Shown: piece by piece, positions 48,791-58,240 of the stretch
Layout: each line of letters opens with the position of its first letter
How positions within the stretch are numbered: the first letter of the stretch is position 1
Assembly (NCBI GenBank): GCA_043101845.1
Contig: JBICHN010000002.1
Coordinates: forward strand, 62,001 to 126,000
DNA from: JBICHN01 sp043101845
GTDB lineage: Bacteria > Planctomycetota > Phycisphaerae > Phycisphaerales > UBA5793
Direction: 5' to 3'
DNA: 64,000 nucleotides
Translations under genes and position numbers: made by a program
Notes under the pieces: model-generated
What the model was told of the DNA's origin: nothing
Seen by the model: the letters and a program-made list of their open reading frames with translations, nothing else
Databases searched by the model: none

Positions 48791-50767
48791 TCAGATCACA
48801 CGAGGATCGCCGCCGTCGATTGGGATCTGGGCGCCGGTGGTCGCTGCGAAGGTGGGGCCAACGAGGGTGGAGATGAGGGCGCCAACCTCGCGCGAAGTAA
48901 TCTCCCGCCGGAGGAGGTTCTTCGTCTTGTACTGCTCGACGGTCATGCCGTAACGCTCCGCCGAACGCTTGAGCGCGTCGTCCGTCCAGAGCCCGGTATC
49001 GAACACGGCGTCGGGATGAACTACATTGACGCGAATTCCGTCGCCCGCGAGTTCGAGCGCCGCGACCCGTGCGAGTTGGGTAAGTCCGGCCTTACTCACG
49101 GAGTAGGCGGCGGCGCCGGCGCCGGGAGCGGGAACATTGCGCGACCCGACAATCAGAATGCTCGGATCGACGCCGAGCTTGAGAAACGGAATCGCGGCGC
49201 GCATGAAGCGCTGGGTCGCCGTGAGATTCACCGCGAGCGCCTGGTCCCAGGTCTCGCCGGAGAGTTCTTCGATCCGTTCCCCGGTCCGGAATACGCCGGC
49301 GTTGCACACGATGATGTCGAGTCCGCCGAAGGCGAGTACGGCCATCTCGATTGCGCTGCGCACCGCCTCGTCGTTCGTGACATCGCATTCGATTCCGAGC
49401 ATTCCCGTCCGCCCGAGCGTCTGAACGACCTCCGCGGCGCGGTCGAGACCGACCACGACGGCGCCGTCCGCCGCAAGCGCGTCGCAGGTCGCGCGACCGA
49501 TTCCGGAATTCGCCCCGGTCACGATCGCGATCTTGCCCGTATGCGCTGGTGCGACGACGGCCGCGCGGGCGAGCTTCGCCTGCTCGAGACTCCAGTACTC
49601 GACTTCGAAGATCTCGCCGGGCGAGAGCGGACGCCAACCCCCGAGCGCTTCACCGGTCTGAATCGCCCATCGGGTGTGTCGCGCGATGTCCGTCACGATC
49701 CGGCACTCTTTCGCGGTGCTTCCGAACGCGATGCAGCCACGGCGTTCCCAGACCGCAGCGCGCGGCGCGGGATCGAGCATCGTGTGCTCAGCGCTCGCGT
49801 ATTCGCCGAAGTACTCCATATAGTCATCCGCAAACTGCGCGACGGATGAAACCTCGGAACCAGGCGTTTCCGGAATGATGACCGGCGTCCGCTTCGTACG
49901 GAGTACATGGTCCGGCGTAATCGGGCCGCGCGTCGCGATCGTTCCGATGTCGGGCCGCGCCGCATATCCCTGCGCATCGCCGGATCGATCGAGCATGGCG
50001 AGCTGCGCTCGACCGCGCACGCGGGACACCACACGACGAATCCTCGCGAGTTCGAGCGGATCGACATCGGTCGACACTTCGGGATGACGACCCGCGCTCT
50101 GCTCTTCGATGAATCGCTCTCCACGATCGACCAGGTCAATCATGGTTTCATACGCGGTCCGCGCATCGTCCGCGAAGGTGAAGACGCCGTGGTGCAGGAG
50201 GATGATTCCCTTGAGTTCCCCGAGATTGATGTCGGAGATCGCTTCGTAGACCTGCCGGGCGAGTGTGAACCCGGGCATCACATAAGGCAGCGCGAGACAA
50301 TCCGGATAGAGATCGGCGATCAGCCCGGCGCCGCGCGGCGTATTCGAGATTGTCACGATGGCGTCGGCGTGCGTGTGATCGACAAACTTCGACGGGATGA
50401 TCGCATGCAGAATCGCCTCGACGGACGGCGACGGCGCCGACGGATCGAGCAGGAACGCCCGAAGCTGGCGCGCCATGTCGACATCGCTGAGCGACTTCAA
50501 TTCGGCCAGACGCGTTGTTGGGTCGAGGCGCAGTGGCGCGAACCCCGGCTTCTCGATCGTGCCGAGATCCCATCCCGAGCCCTTGATGTAGAGCGTATCG
50601 ACCGGGGCGCCGAAGAAGTCCGTCTCCTCGACTTTGACGGAGGTGTTCCCGCCGCCATGCATGACGAGATTCTCGTCCGCTCCGAGGAGCCGGGACGAAT
50701 ACACGCGCAACCCGAGCGGGTCATCGGCGAGTTCGCGCGCCTGCGCTTCATCCCAGCGGCTCCTCAC
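48791..50767 (-). CDS. Class II aldolase / short-chain dehydrogenase fusion (RhaD-SDR type)
   Basis: The 658-residue protein has a class II aldolase domain (about residues 20-380) with VMHGGGNTSVKVEE, KFVDHTHADAIVTISNTP (zinc ligand His pair) and IILLHHGVFTFADDA. A short-chain dehydrogenase domain (about 405-655) has KIAIVTGANSGIGRATCDALAADGAVV, NAGVF, and the catalytic region with YSVSKAGL. Such fusions act in rhamnose and related deoxy-sugar catabolism: the aldolase cleaves a sugar (phosphate) and the dehydrogenase handles the aldehyde or sugar. The GTG start overlaps the upstream Tm-1-like gene by four bases. Confidence 0.92.
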   Translation of the reverse strand: MRSRWDEAQARELADDPLGLRVYSSRLLGADENLVMHGGGNTSVKVEETDFFGAPVDTLYIKGSGWDLGTIEKPGFAPLRLDPTTRLAELKSLSDVDMARQLRAFLLDPSAPSPSVEAILHAIIPSKFVDHTHADAIVTISNTPRGAGLIADLYPDCLALPYVMPGFTLARQVYEAISDINLGELKGIILLHHGVFTFADDARTAYETMIDLVDRGERFIEEQSAGRHPEVSTDVDPLELARIRRVVSRVRGRAQLAMLDRSGDAQGYAARPDIGTIATRGPITPDHVLRTKRTPVIIPETPGSEVSSVAQFADDYMEYFGEYASAEHTMLDPAPRAAVWERRGCIAFGSTAKECRIVTDIARHTRWAIQTGEALGGWRPLSPGEIFEVEYWSLEQAKLARAAVVAPAHTGKIAIVTGANSGIGRATCDALAADGAVVVGLDRAAEVVQTLGRTGMLGIECDVTNDEAVRSAIEMAVLAFGGLDIIVCNAGVFRTGERIEELSGETWDQALAVNLTATQRFMRAAIPFLKLGVDPSILIVGSRNVPAPGAGAAAYSVSKAGLTQLARVAALELAGDGIRVNVVHPDAVFDTGLWTDDALKRSAERYGMTVEQYKTKNLLRREITSREVGALISTLVGPTFAATTGAQIPIDGGDPRVI

Positions 50768-51993
50768 GCCGGCGCCCCTTCGATGAGATGGATGAGCGTC
50801 GTCACCGCCTCCTGCACGAAGGCGTCGTCCTCCGCCGCAAAGTCAAGCTCGCGAACCTCCACCGTGTCGGGCATCGTCGAGCGCAGCGCTGCGAAGAAAA
50901 CTTCGTCGCCCTCGCGGTTCTCGAGCGGACCGCCCTTGATGGAATAGCGGCTCAAGCCGCGCTTCGGAATGAGAAAGACCGTCTTTTCCCGACTCGACTG
51001 AAGGCGCTTCGTAATCTCGTGCGCGACCTTCGTCAGTTCGTCGTCGTTGAGCCGCGGCGCGAAGACGATCGGGCTGTGAAAGACATACTGGTGATCGCGA
51101 TACGCGGCCGGCGGCTCGTTCGGAGTGTGCAGCAGAAGCCCGATGTGTTCCGCGCCTCCCGGACAGATCACCTGCGGCAATCCGAGTGAACCCGCGACGG
51201 TGAGCCGCTGCTCGTCCGCAGCCCGAAGCGCGTCGAAGACCCAGTCGGCGACCTCTCCGAGGGCGTAGTCGAAGACACCGGTGATGAGCCCTTCGCGCAT
51301 CATCTGTTCCATCGCCCGCCCGCCGGCGCCGATGGCGTGAAAGGTAATGACTTCGTATCCCGCCGCGTGAAAGAGTTCGATCGCGCGCATGGCCCCCCGA
51401 GTCAGCACGCCGAGATTCGTCATCGCGATCGTGCCCTTGCTGTTCGCGTCCGGCGCCTGGGTCCACTCATTCTGGGCCATGCCGAGCGCGGCGCCGGCGG
51501 CGTTCGCGAGCATCTTCCGGAGAAACGGATTGAGGCCGAGAATATCCGCCACGGCGAACATCATCGTGATGTCCTTGATGCCGACGAACGGGGCCGTGTC
51601 GCCGGAGGCGGAGGTTGAGAGAATGACTTTCGGGAAACCGTACGGCAGGTCCTGCATAATGGCGCCGCAGAGCGATGTCCCCTGCGTGCCGCCCAGTCCG
51701 AGTACGGCATGAATCTCATTTCGTTCGATGCGATCGAGCAATACGCGTCGCGCGCCGGCGGCCATGATCGGCGCCGCATCCTGTCGCGATCCGGACGATC
51801 GAAGCTCGCTGAGTGAACGGCCGCCCGCCTCGGCCACTTCGGCGCTCGTGACTTCCGCCTGAACGGTCGGGTCCGCCACGACGCCGAGATCTATGAGTAC
51901 AGCGGAGCCACCCTGAGCTTCGATCTCCTCCCGCAGGAAGGCAGCCTCGTCGCCCTTCGTATCGAGTGTGGCGAGAATCGCGACAGTCTTCAT
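50764..51993 (-). CDS. Tm-1-like ATP-binding protein (UPF0261)
   Basis: The 409-residue protein begins with VAILATLDTKGDEAAFLREEIEAQG and has AVLGLGGTQGTSLCGAIMQDLPYGFPKVILST near 95-125, FHAIGAGGRAMEQMM near 220 and FLIPKRGLSRYS near 345. These are the signatures of UPF0261, whose plant member is the N-terminal half of tomato Tm-1, an inhibitor of tobamovirus replication. The natural role in bacteria is not known. The upstream gene (38 bases) encodes the other Tm-1 half, and the downstream gene is an aldolase/SDR with a four-base overlap, so a catabolic role in this operon is plausible. Confidence 0.93.
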   Translation of the reverse strand: MKTVAILATLDTKGDEAAFLREEIEAQGGSAVLIDLGVVADPTVQAEVTSAEVAEAGGRSLSELRSSGSRQDAAPIMAAGARRVLLDRIERNEIHAVLGLGGTQGTSLCGAIMQDLPYGFPKVILSTSASGDTAPFVGIKDITMMFAVADILGLNPFLRKMLANAAGAALGMAQNEWTQAPDANSKGTIAMTNLGVLTRGAMRAIELFHAAGYEVITFHAIGAGGRAMEQMMREGLITGVFDYALGEVADWVFDALRAADEQRLTVAGSLGLPQVICPGGAEHIGLLLHTPNEPPAAYRDHQYVFHSPIVFAPRLNDDELTKVAHEITKRLQSSREKTVFLIPKRGLSRYSIKGGPLENREGDEVFFAALRSTMPDTVEVRELDFAAEDDAFVQEAVTTLIHLIEGAPA

Positions 51994-52031
51994 TTCGTGA
52001 GTCCTTCTCCGGTGGACGCGGCAGACTCAGG

Positions 52032-52892
52032 TTATCGTGCGAATCGCAACGCCGCGAATTCGGCCGCGGCCGCCGAGACTGCTCGTTCGATCGGGAGCCG
52101 CTCAGTCGATGAGCCCGTCCAGAATCCATGACCGCTTGTATGGTCGAGCATGTATTGCGCATCCTCGGGATTCTCCATGGCGGCGCCATGTCCGACGAGG
52201 ATGACCTCCGGATCGATCCCGCGGACCTTGTGAAACACCGCCTCCGTCTGCTCCGCGGTTTCTTCGATAGTCAATCCGCGGTCATACCCGCGCAATCCGC
52301 CGCGCGTCGTGCCGGCGTGGTAACAGAAGATGTGCGGCCGGGCGCCTTCAACTACCGCGAGTGAGTCCTCTTCATTGAATGCGAGGCCAATAGTGACCAT
52401 GTTCATCTCGTCGCGCGCGAGTCGAAGCATGTCGATCTCGTTCTGCAGCGTAATACCGGCGCTCGTAATGACGCGGTAAATCTCGCTGTCCTTGTCGATA
52501 TAGCTGACGGACGGTCCAATGTTGCTCACCGAGTTCACGCCCATGCGCCTGCAGTCGTCGAGGACCATGCGCATGTCCTTGAGCGGGTCATTCGCGTTGA
52601 GACAGGCGCAGACGAAGGCCTCACCGCGGAGAGCGGGCATGATGTCCTCGCGCGTGTAATCCAGAGTCTGGCGATTCGAGTCGAGGATGGGCCACATCAT
52701 CGACATCGTGCCCATCCCGTTCGCCCGGAGTCGGGCGCCCGAGAAGGTATTGATGCAGTCCGCGCCCGCCGCCTCAAGCAGTCGGGCGACGAGGCCGCTG
52801 CCCGCGCTCGAGATCATGATGGGCGTTCGCTCGTCAACCTTCTTCCGAAGTCGCGCGAGTATCTGTTCGGTCGTCTTACGCTGAGTGATCAC
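52032..52892 (-). CDS. TIM-barrel protein, phosphoenolpyruvate-hydrolase-like (C-terminal half of Tm-1)
   Basis: The 286-residue protein starts at GTG 52892 with GGAGG six bases upstream. It shows ITQRKTTEQILARLRKKVDE, MISSAGSGLVARLLEAAGADCI near 38-60, VCACLNANDPLKDM near 105, IGPSVSYIDKD near 140 and ILVGHGAAMENPEDAQYML near 243. It belongs to the family annotated as phosphoenolpyruvate hydrolase/TIM-barrel signal-transduction protein, which forms the second half of plant and fungal Tm-1 proteins. An enzymatic role is expected, but the substrate is unproven. First gene of the operon with the UPF0261 and aldolase/SDR genes. Confidence 0.9.
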   Translation of the reverse strand: MITQRKTTEQILARLRKKVDERTPIMISSAGSGLVARLLEAAGADCINTFSGARLRANGMGTMSMMWPILDSNRQTLDYTREDIMPALRGEAFVCACLNANDPLKDMRMVLDDCRRMGVNSVSNIGPSVSYIDKDSEIYRVITSAGITLQNEIDMLRLARDEMNMVTIGLAFNEEDSLAVVEGARPHIFCYHAGTTRGGLRGYDRGLTIEETAEQTEAVFHKVRGIDPEVILVGHGAAMENPEDAQYMLDHTSGHGFWTGSSTERLPIERAVSAAAAEFAALRFAR

Positions 52893-53082
52893 ACTTCGCC
52901 TCCGACTCGTGGTCTGGCTACCACGATATCGAAAAGGCGCGCCGATCGCCGGGACAGAGCGACGCAATGTCGCAGATCCTTCGTCCGAACTCGTCCAACA
53001 CAGAGTGTCCGAAGAGTTGGCGAACTCATTTTCCAGGCAGTGAAAGGTCAGTAGCTTTATTGGGATGATGCTATCACAACGC

Positions 53083-53100
53083 CCGGCGCCTGAGCGCCGG
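53083..53100 (-). terminator. Candidate terminator of the DEAD-box helicase gene
   Basis: CCGGCGC (53083-53089) and GCGCCGG (53094-53100) form a 7-bp GC stem with loop CTGA. Read on the minus strand, GTTGTGATAG follows it, which is moderately T-rich. It lies about 50 bases after the helicase stop and before the TIM-barrel gene. Confidence 0.5.
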
Positions 53101-53151
53101 CCGTTAGTGATCAATGAGGCTCTCGATTCCGATCGAGGGGTTTCGACTCGT

Positions 53152-54465
53152 TCAACGACTCGACCGCGAACGATGCTTTCGTCCCTGCCGAGGATGTGAC
53201 GGCCCGGACCGACGCGGCTTTCCGCGGTACGAGCGTCGACCGCCGCGCTTTCCGTTCGTGTCGTTGCGCGTGCTCCGTGACGAATGGGTCTCGGGCGCCT
53301 TGAAGGTCAGATCACCTTCGGAGTCGCAGACCTCGAGTCGCCGGTTGATGAGGCGCTCGATCGCCCGGAGATCGCCGATCTCTTCGTGATCGCAGAACGA
53401 GATCGCGATTCCCGAAGCGCCGCCTCGAGCGGTGCGGCCGATGCGGTGGACATAGGTCTCCGGCACATTCGGCAGGTCGAAATTCACGACATGCGTGATC
53501 TCGTCGACATCGATGCCGCGCGACGCGATGTCGGTCGCTACGAGCACCGGTGTGCGTCCCGACTTGAACTTCTGCAGCGCGCGAGTGCGTGCGTTCTGAG
53601 TCTTGTCGCCATGGATCGCATTCGCGTCGATTCCCGCTCGCCGCAGCGTCTTCACGAGCTTGTCGGCGCCGTATTTCGTACGGGTAAACACGAGCGTGCG
53701 GCCGATGTCATCCCTCGTGAGCAGTCGGTACAGGAGTTCGGACTTATTCGGCCGAACGACATGGTACACGGACTGGGTGATCGCCGTCGCCGGCGAAGCG
53801 ACCGGCGCCGTCTGCACGGAGACGGGATTCCGCAGAATCGCGTCGGCGAAGCGACGAATGTCGGGAGGCATCGTCGCCGAGAAAAGCAGCGTCTGCCGCT
53901 TGGCTGGAACTCGATCCACGATTCGTCGGATGTCCGGCATGAAGCCCATGTCGAGCATGCGGTCGGCTTCGTCGAGCACGAGCGTCTCGATCGAACCGAG
54001 GTCGATGTAGCCCTGGTTCATCAGATCAAGCAGACGCCCGGGGGTCGCGACGAGGATCTCCGACCCGGCCTGAAGGCTGCGGACCTGGGCGCCCTGCTTC
54101 ACGCCGCCGAAGACCGCGGTCGATCGGAGACGCAGGAATCGTCCGTACGCGGAGAAGCTGTCGTGGATCTGCGTCGCGAGTTCGCGCGTCGGACACAGGA
54201 CGAGCACGCGCGGGCGCCCGGCGCGGGCCCCGCGCCTCGCGTCGTGATTCGTGCGACGATCTCCGTCGGCGCGATCGAGACGGTGAAGAATCGGCAGCGC
54301 GAACGCGGCGGTCTTCCCGGTCCCGGTCTGGGCGCAACCAAGGACATCTCGTCCAGCGAGAACCGGAGGAATGGCGTTCGTTTGAATGGGGGTGGGGGTG
54401 GTGTACCCGGCTGCGGTCACAGCACGGACGATGGGCTCAGCGAGCCCGAGTTCCTGAAAGGTCAT
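53152..54465 (-). CDS. rhlE: DEAD-box RNA helicase, RhlE-like
   Basis: The 437-residue protein has all helicase motifs in order: Q-motif (TPTPIQTNAIP), Walker A AQTGTGKTAAFALP, PTRELATQI, VATPGRLLDLM, DEAD box VLDEADRMLDMGFMPDI, and SAT in LLFSATMPPDI. The second lobe has TLVFTRTKYGADKL, ATDIASRGIDVDEITHVVNFDLP and HRIGRTARGG. The tail (about 390-437) is Arg/Ser/Gly-rich, as in RhlE, and would bind RNA. It unwinds RNA duplexes, typically in ribosome assembly, RNA decay or the cold response. The upstream gap of about 230 bases contains a perfect small hairpin and may be a regulated 5' UTR. Confidence 0.94.
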   Translation of the reverse strand: MTFQELGLAEPIVRAVTAAGYTTPTPIQTNAIPPVLAGRDVLGCAQTGTGKTAAFALPILHRLDRADGDRRTNHDARRGARAGRPRVLVLCPTRELATQIHDSFSAYGRFLRLRSTAVFGGVKQGAQVRSLQAGSEILVATPGRLLDLMNQGYIDLGSIETLVLDEADRMLDMGFMPDIRRIVDRVPAKRQTLLFSATMPPDIRRFADAILRNPVSVQTAPVASPATAITQSVYHVVRPNKSELLYRLLTRDDIGRTLVFTRTKYGADKLVKTLRRAGIDANAIHGDKTQNARTRALQKFKSGRTPVLVATDIASRGIDVDEITHVVNFDLPNVPETYVHRIGRTARGGASGIAISFCDHEEIGDLRAIERLINRRLEVCDSEGDLTFKAPETHSSRSTRNDTNGKRGGRRSYRGKPRRSGPSHPRQGRKHRSRSSR

Positions 54466-54529
54466 CGTGGTCTGATCTCTGGATTCCGGAGTTTCGGGCT
54501 TCCGGCGCCCTTGATACCGGAATGTCCCC

Positions 54530-54546
54530 GGACGCGGACCGCGTCC
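54530..54546. repeat. Perfect GC-rich palindrome in the helicase leader region
   Basis: GGACGCGG-A-CCGCGTCC is a 17-base perfect hairpin, 65-80 bases upstream of the helicase start. It may be part of an RNA leader structure, or the terminator of the upstream old-yellow-enzyme gene, whose stop lies at 54699. Confidence 0.4.
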
Positions 54547-54698
54547 TCATAAAGCCACCGGCGTCAATATCTTCGTCCGATGGTCTCTGACATCCTCGGA
54601 GTCCATGAAAGGTAGGTCAGCCGAGAAGATTCGTCCACGGGCGTTCGAGAAGTGTACGAATCGAGCGGTCCGCGGGTTCGGATGGATCCGTATCCGGC

Positions 54699-55838
54699 TC
54701 AGCCCTTTCCGCTGGCAGCGAGGTCCTCTTCGGTATCGAGAAACGGATAGTCGATGTACCCCTTCTCATCGCCGCCGTAGAAGGTCGACTCGTCCCATTC
54801 ATTCAGTTTCGCCCCGAGCCGGAAGCGGGTGGGGAGATCGGGGTTTGAGATAAACGGCCGTCCGAACGATACGAGGTCACACCATCCATTGAGAATGCGC
54901 TGGCGCGCGTCCTCGGCCGAGTAATTGCCGTTCGCGATGTAGGCGCGAGGAAAGGTCTCGCGGATCCGTTCAACGACCGGCGACCGGCGACCTTTCTCGT
55001 CGTCGCTCTGGAATGAGTCTTCCACGACTTCGATGAATGCGAGTTCGAGTGTTCCAAGCTCCTGCGCGAGGTAGCCGAAGGTCTCCGACGGATCGTCGTC
55101 GTGCATGTCGTTGAAGGTGCTCGTGGGTGAGATGCGGTAGCCGACCCGGTCGGCGCCCCAGACTTCGACGACGGCGCGGGCGATCTCCAGCGGAAGCCGC
55201 GCACGGTTCTCGATGCGGCCGCCGTACTCGTCGTCGCGATTGTTCGTCCCGCTGCGCAGGAACTGGTCGAGGAGATACCCGTTCGCGCCGTGAATCTCGA
55301 CGCCATCGAATCCCGCCTTCTTCGCGTTCGCGGCGCCGGCGCGGAATTGCTCGACGATGCCGGGTATCTCGTTGGTCTCGAGCGCACGCGGCTCGAGAAT
55401 GTCAACCATCCCCGAGTCTTTGCTGATATAGGTCTGCGCGCCCTCCGGCTTGATCGCCGACGGCGCGACGGGCGTCGCGCCGTCCGGTTGAAGCTCGGGT
55501 CGCGAAATGCGACCAACATGCCAGAGCTGCAGGTAAATGCGGCCTCCAGCGTTCTGAACAGCCGTCGTGACTTTGCGCCAGCCCTCGATCTGCTCATCCG
55601 AGTGAATTCCCGGCGTGAACGCGTAGCCCTTTCCCTGGGGCGAAACCTGTGTGGCCTCAGAGATGATCAGACCGGCGCCGGCCCGCTGACCGTAGTACTT
55701 CGCATTCATCTCGTTCGGCACATCGCCCGGCTGGGAGGATCGAGACCGCGTAAGCGGAGCCATGATGACGCGGTTCGGCAGTGACAGATCTCCGAGCGTG
55801 AATGGGTGAAAGAGAGGATCGTTCCGGCGAGTTTCCAT
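54699..55838 (-). CDS. Old yellow enzyme-type ene reductase (alkene reductase, NemA-like)
   Basis: The 379-residue flavoenzyme starts with LFHPFTLGDLSLPNRVIMAPLTRSRS, then LIISEATQVSPQGKGY near 57 and LQLWHVGRISRPELQ near 103. The active-site pair follows in GFDGVEIHGANGYLLDQFLR (His/Asn near 185), then SGTNNRDDEYGG and LVSFGRPFISNPDLP near 335. OYE proteins reduce activated C=C bonds or nitro groups using NADPH and FMN, in detoxification of electrophiles. A good AGGAG site stands before the ATG. Next upstream on the same strand is the SpoIIAA-like gene. Confidence 0.93.
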   Translation of the reverse strand: METRRNDPLFHPFTLGDLSLPNRVIMAPLTRSRSSQPGDVPNEMNAKYYGQRAGAGLIISEATQVSPQGKGYAFTPGIHSDEQIEGWRKVTTAVQNAGGRIYLQLWHVGRISRPELQPDGATPVAPSAIKPEGAQTYISKDSGMVDILEPRALETNEIPGIVEQFRAGAANAKKAGFDGVEIHGANGYLLDQFLRSGTNNRDDEYGGRIENRARLPLEIARAVVEVWGADRVGYRISPTSTFNDMHDDDPSETFGYLAQELGTLELAFIEVVEDSFQSDDEKGRRSPVVERIRETFPRAYIANGNYSAEDARQRILNGWCDLVSFGRPFISNPDLPTRFRLGAKLNEWDESTFYGGDEKGYIDYPFLDTEEDLAASGKG

Positions 55839-55925
55839 GAGTCACTCCTGTGGCGCGGCGGCTCCCGAATGGAGCCGCCTTCCTCATGGTTTCGTCGGCG
55901 CCGTCAAGCCAGATTCAGCGTGGAG

Positions 55926-56303
55926 TCATCCAACCGGAGCCGGCTCCACCGTCTTCAGCCATTCCCTCGCCTCTTCGAGTTCGTCGAGATGGAAGAATCG
56001 CACCTCCGTTGAAATGAATGGTTTTACGGCAGCGGTCATCCATTCGATCCATTTCTGATCCGCGACGATTGCGGCGTGACTGAAGTGTTTCAGATGCCGA
56101 GGCGACCACTTCATGTCCTCCCACATCGCGGACGGCTCGATTTTGCCGATGTGACGAATGATCTCGATGACCTTGATCTGGCCGTACTCGTCGATCATCG
56201 CCTCCATCTCATTCACGAGATGGTTGAAGTCGGCGCGCGTGAATGGGCCGTCGATCGTGAACTCGATGATGTTGGATCCGGGCAGCCGGTTGAAGTCGAA
56301 CAT
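55926..56303 (-). CDS. SpoIIAA-like (STAS-fold) protein
   Basis: The 125-residue protein has the SpoIIAA-like layout: NIIEFTIDGPFTRADFNHLVNEMEAMIDEYG, IKVIEIIRHIG, and the typical AIVADQKWIEWMTAAVKPF and VRFFHLDELEEAREWL. This STAS-like family (often annotated DUF3478) is small and cytosolic, with unknown function; some members bind lipids or act in stress responses. AAAGGA precedes the ATG. The neighbours are another small stress-type protein and an ene reductase. Confidence 0.87.
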   Translation of the reverse strand: MFDFNRLPGSNIIEFTIDGPFTRADFNHLVNEMEAMIDEYGQIKVIEIIRHIGKIEPSAMWEDMKWSPRHLKHFSHAAIVADQKWIEWMTAAVKPFISTEVRFFHLDELEEAREWLKTVEPAPVG

Positions 56304-56420
56304 GACTCAGTTCCTTTCGCCAGAGAGTTGGAGCTTCGTCATTGTCGCGGGGGCGCCGGGTATTGGCGTATCGGGCGAAGTGCGAGTATTCCGTCGGTTC
56401 GACGGGCTCGCCAGTCTCCG

Positions 56421-56633
56421 TCAATCTGCCCGCTCAACTTCGCTGTCGAGCTTGAGCACGGTCTGCCCATCATCCTGCTCTATGACGAGCGCGGGATCGT
56501 CAGATGAGCCGTCACGCGAGACCGTGGATCCGTCAATCGTTCTCGAAATCTCCTGCTCGCTCCGTTGTACGACTATGCCCGTCGCGTAACCGTCGCCCCA
56601 TTTCCACCTGACCTTAGTGCCTTCGCGAATCAT
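56421..56633 (-). CDS. Small DUF2945 (HVA1 TUDOR-like) protein
   Basis: A 70-residue protein with the DUF2945 pattern: IREGTKVRWKWGDGYATGIVVQR, then an Asp/Ser linker, DPALVIEQDDGQTVLKLDSEV. These TUDOR-like small proteins occur in bacteria and fungi; their role is unknown. It is followed by the SpoIIAA-like gene, about 117 bases downstream on the same strand, and preceded by the alpha/beta hydrolase gene, 18 bases away. Confidence 0.85.
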   Translation of the reverse strand: MIREGTKVRWKWGDGYATGIVVQRSEQEISRTIDGSTVSRDGSSDDPALVIEQDDGQTVLKLDSEVERAD

Positions 56634-56651
56634 CGGTTCACTCTTGGGAAT

Positions 56652-58112
56652 TCATCGTGTCGCCATACCAAGTTCACGGAGGAACTCGACGGTGCATTCA
56701 AAGAATCGCGGTTCAACGCGATCGAACTTGTAGTACGCGGTCCGGTATTGCTGTCCGCCGAGTGATCGCACCATGTCGCCGTGCTCCACCGAGTGGCCGA
56801 TACCCGGTACGGTCACGATGCGGTACCGGGTATTGCCGGCCTCGTCGAGGAGCGCTCGGAGCCGCGAGGTATTGATCTCGACTGGAACGACATCGTCATC
56901 GGCGCCGAAGACCGCGAGATAGGGTGTGCCCATCGTGCGCAGGATCTCGGTCGGATCGAACTGAAACCGGCGCAGCCAGAGCGCATCAAGTTGATCCGCA
57001 GCCGGTGGAAAATCGTCGGGGGCGAACATCGACTCGAGCCATCCTTCCGACTCTGCGATTGATTCGATCTCCTTGAGTTCGCGATAGATTTCGTGAGATG
57101 TCATCGATTCATTGAGTTGCAGATCGATGTGCCGCTGCACGAGCGCCGCGCGATCCGGCGGGAGTCCGAGCGTGGCGGCGATCGCGTCCGCGGAATCACG
57201 CTGCTGCTCCTCGATGCTCGTGGCCGGGCCGATCCAGGTCACCATGAACGCCGGATCCGGAAGCGTGTCATCGACGGCGCAGCGCGCGGCGAGCGCCTGT
57301 GCGGTCCAGGCGCCCGCGGAACCGCCCTTGAACCCGATTCGGCTCGAATCCAGCGCCGGTTCATTCGCAAGCGCCCGCAATGCCGCGGCGGCGTCCGAGG
57401 TCTGACGCTCGAAAGTGGTCGTCTCGCAGGCGCCTCCGGACGCCCCTCTGCCGCGTTGATCGAACGCGAATGCGGCGACGCCGTATCGAGCGAGGACCCG
57501 CGCCTGGCGAAGCAGACTGTTTCGGGTGTGACAACCGCGGCCATGCAGAAGGAGCACACACGCGTGCGGGCCGTCGCCTTCGGGGAGAACGAGCGTCCCC
57601 TCGAGTGGAACATCGGACACGAATCGGATCACGCGCTCCGTAACCTCAACGCGCGGCGGCGACACCGATCGCTTGAGATGCAGCGTCGCCGGCGGCGTGT
57701 TCGCGCCGCTCGGACCAATCATCTCGCGATAGTCACGATCAAGAACAAGTCGTGCTTCGCCGTACAGCCCGTCGTACACAACGGTGTGGTCGTCGATGAC
57801 GGTGACCGGCTCCGGTTCAAGCCAGCCGTAGTACAACCAGTCGGGGAATTCCTCGAAGCACTGCAGGTCCCCGGAGTCATCGCGTTCGATGCGTACATTC
57901 ACCCGCAGCGCCGAGTTCAGTCGCGTATACGCCCCCGTCCAGTAGCCCACGAGAGAGTCAGCGTCCGCCCATTCCGGGCTCGACCCCGTCGGTTCCGCGC
58001 TCACCTGACGGACGGAGACGGTGGAAGCCAAGAGGAGCAGAATGAACGAGATAAAGCGGGGAACTGACGCAATCACCTTCCGCTTCCTCCGTTTCGTCGA
58101 GGTGACCGGCAC
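56652..58112 (-). CDS. Exported alpha/beta hydrolase
   Basis: The 486-residue protein has an N-terminal signal (basic STKRRKRK, hydrophobic FISFILLLLASTVSV, then VSA), a beta-rich segment (about 45-160) with DSLVGYWTGAY, and an alpha/beta hydrolase domain. That domain has VLLLHGRGCHTRN (oxyanion region), FKGGSAGAWTA (nucleophile Ser, about residue 269), GADDDVVP (Asp) and VPGIGHSVEHG (His). It is probably an esterase or peptidase active outside the cytoplasm; the nucleophile elbow GGSAG differs slightly from GxSxG. The start at GTG 58112 is uncertain. It is divergent from the beta-lactamase-fold gene. Confidence 0.85.
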   Translation of the reverse strand: MPVTSTKRRKRKVIASVPRFISFILLLLASTVSVRQVSAEPTGSSPEWADADSLVGYWTGAYTRLNSALRVNVRIERDDSGDLQCFEEFPDWLYYGWLEPEPVTVIDDHTVVYDGLYGEARLVLDRDYREMIGPSGANTPPATLHLKRSVSPPRVEVTERVIRFVSDVPLEGTLVLPEGDGPHACVLLLHGRGCHTRNSLLRQARVLARYGVAAFAFDQRGRGASGGACETTTFERQTSDAAAALRALANEPALDSSRIGFKGGSAGAWTAQALAARCAVDDTLPDPAFMVTWIGPATSIEEQQRDSADAIAATLGLPPDRAALVQRHIDLQLNESMTSHEIYRELKEIESIAESEGWLESMFAPDDFPPAADQLDALWLRRFQFDPTEILRTMGTPYLAVFGADDDVVPVEINTSRLRALLDEAGNTRYRIVTVPGIGHSVEHGDMVRSLGGQQYRTAYYKFDRVEPRFFECTVEFLRELGMATR

Positions 58113-58240
58113 GATCGCGACTTCGGCGCCGCAAGCTGTTCGGATTCATCTGTTCGGCGCCGCGTCGGCTCATGAAGAAATCAACCGGACGACGCTCAGC
58201 GGGTATGAGCGATCGGAACCAGTGCTATCGGAGGCCTCAA

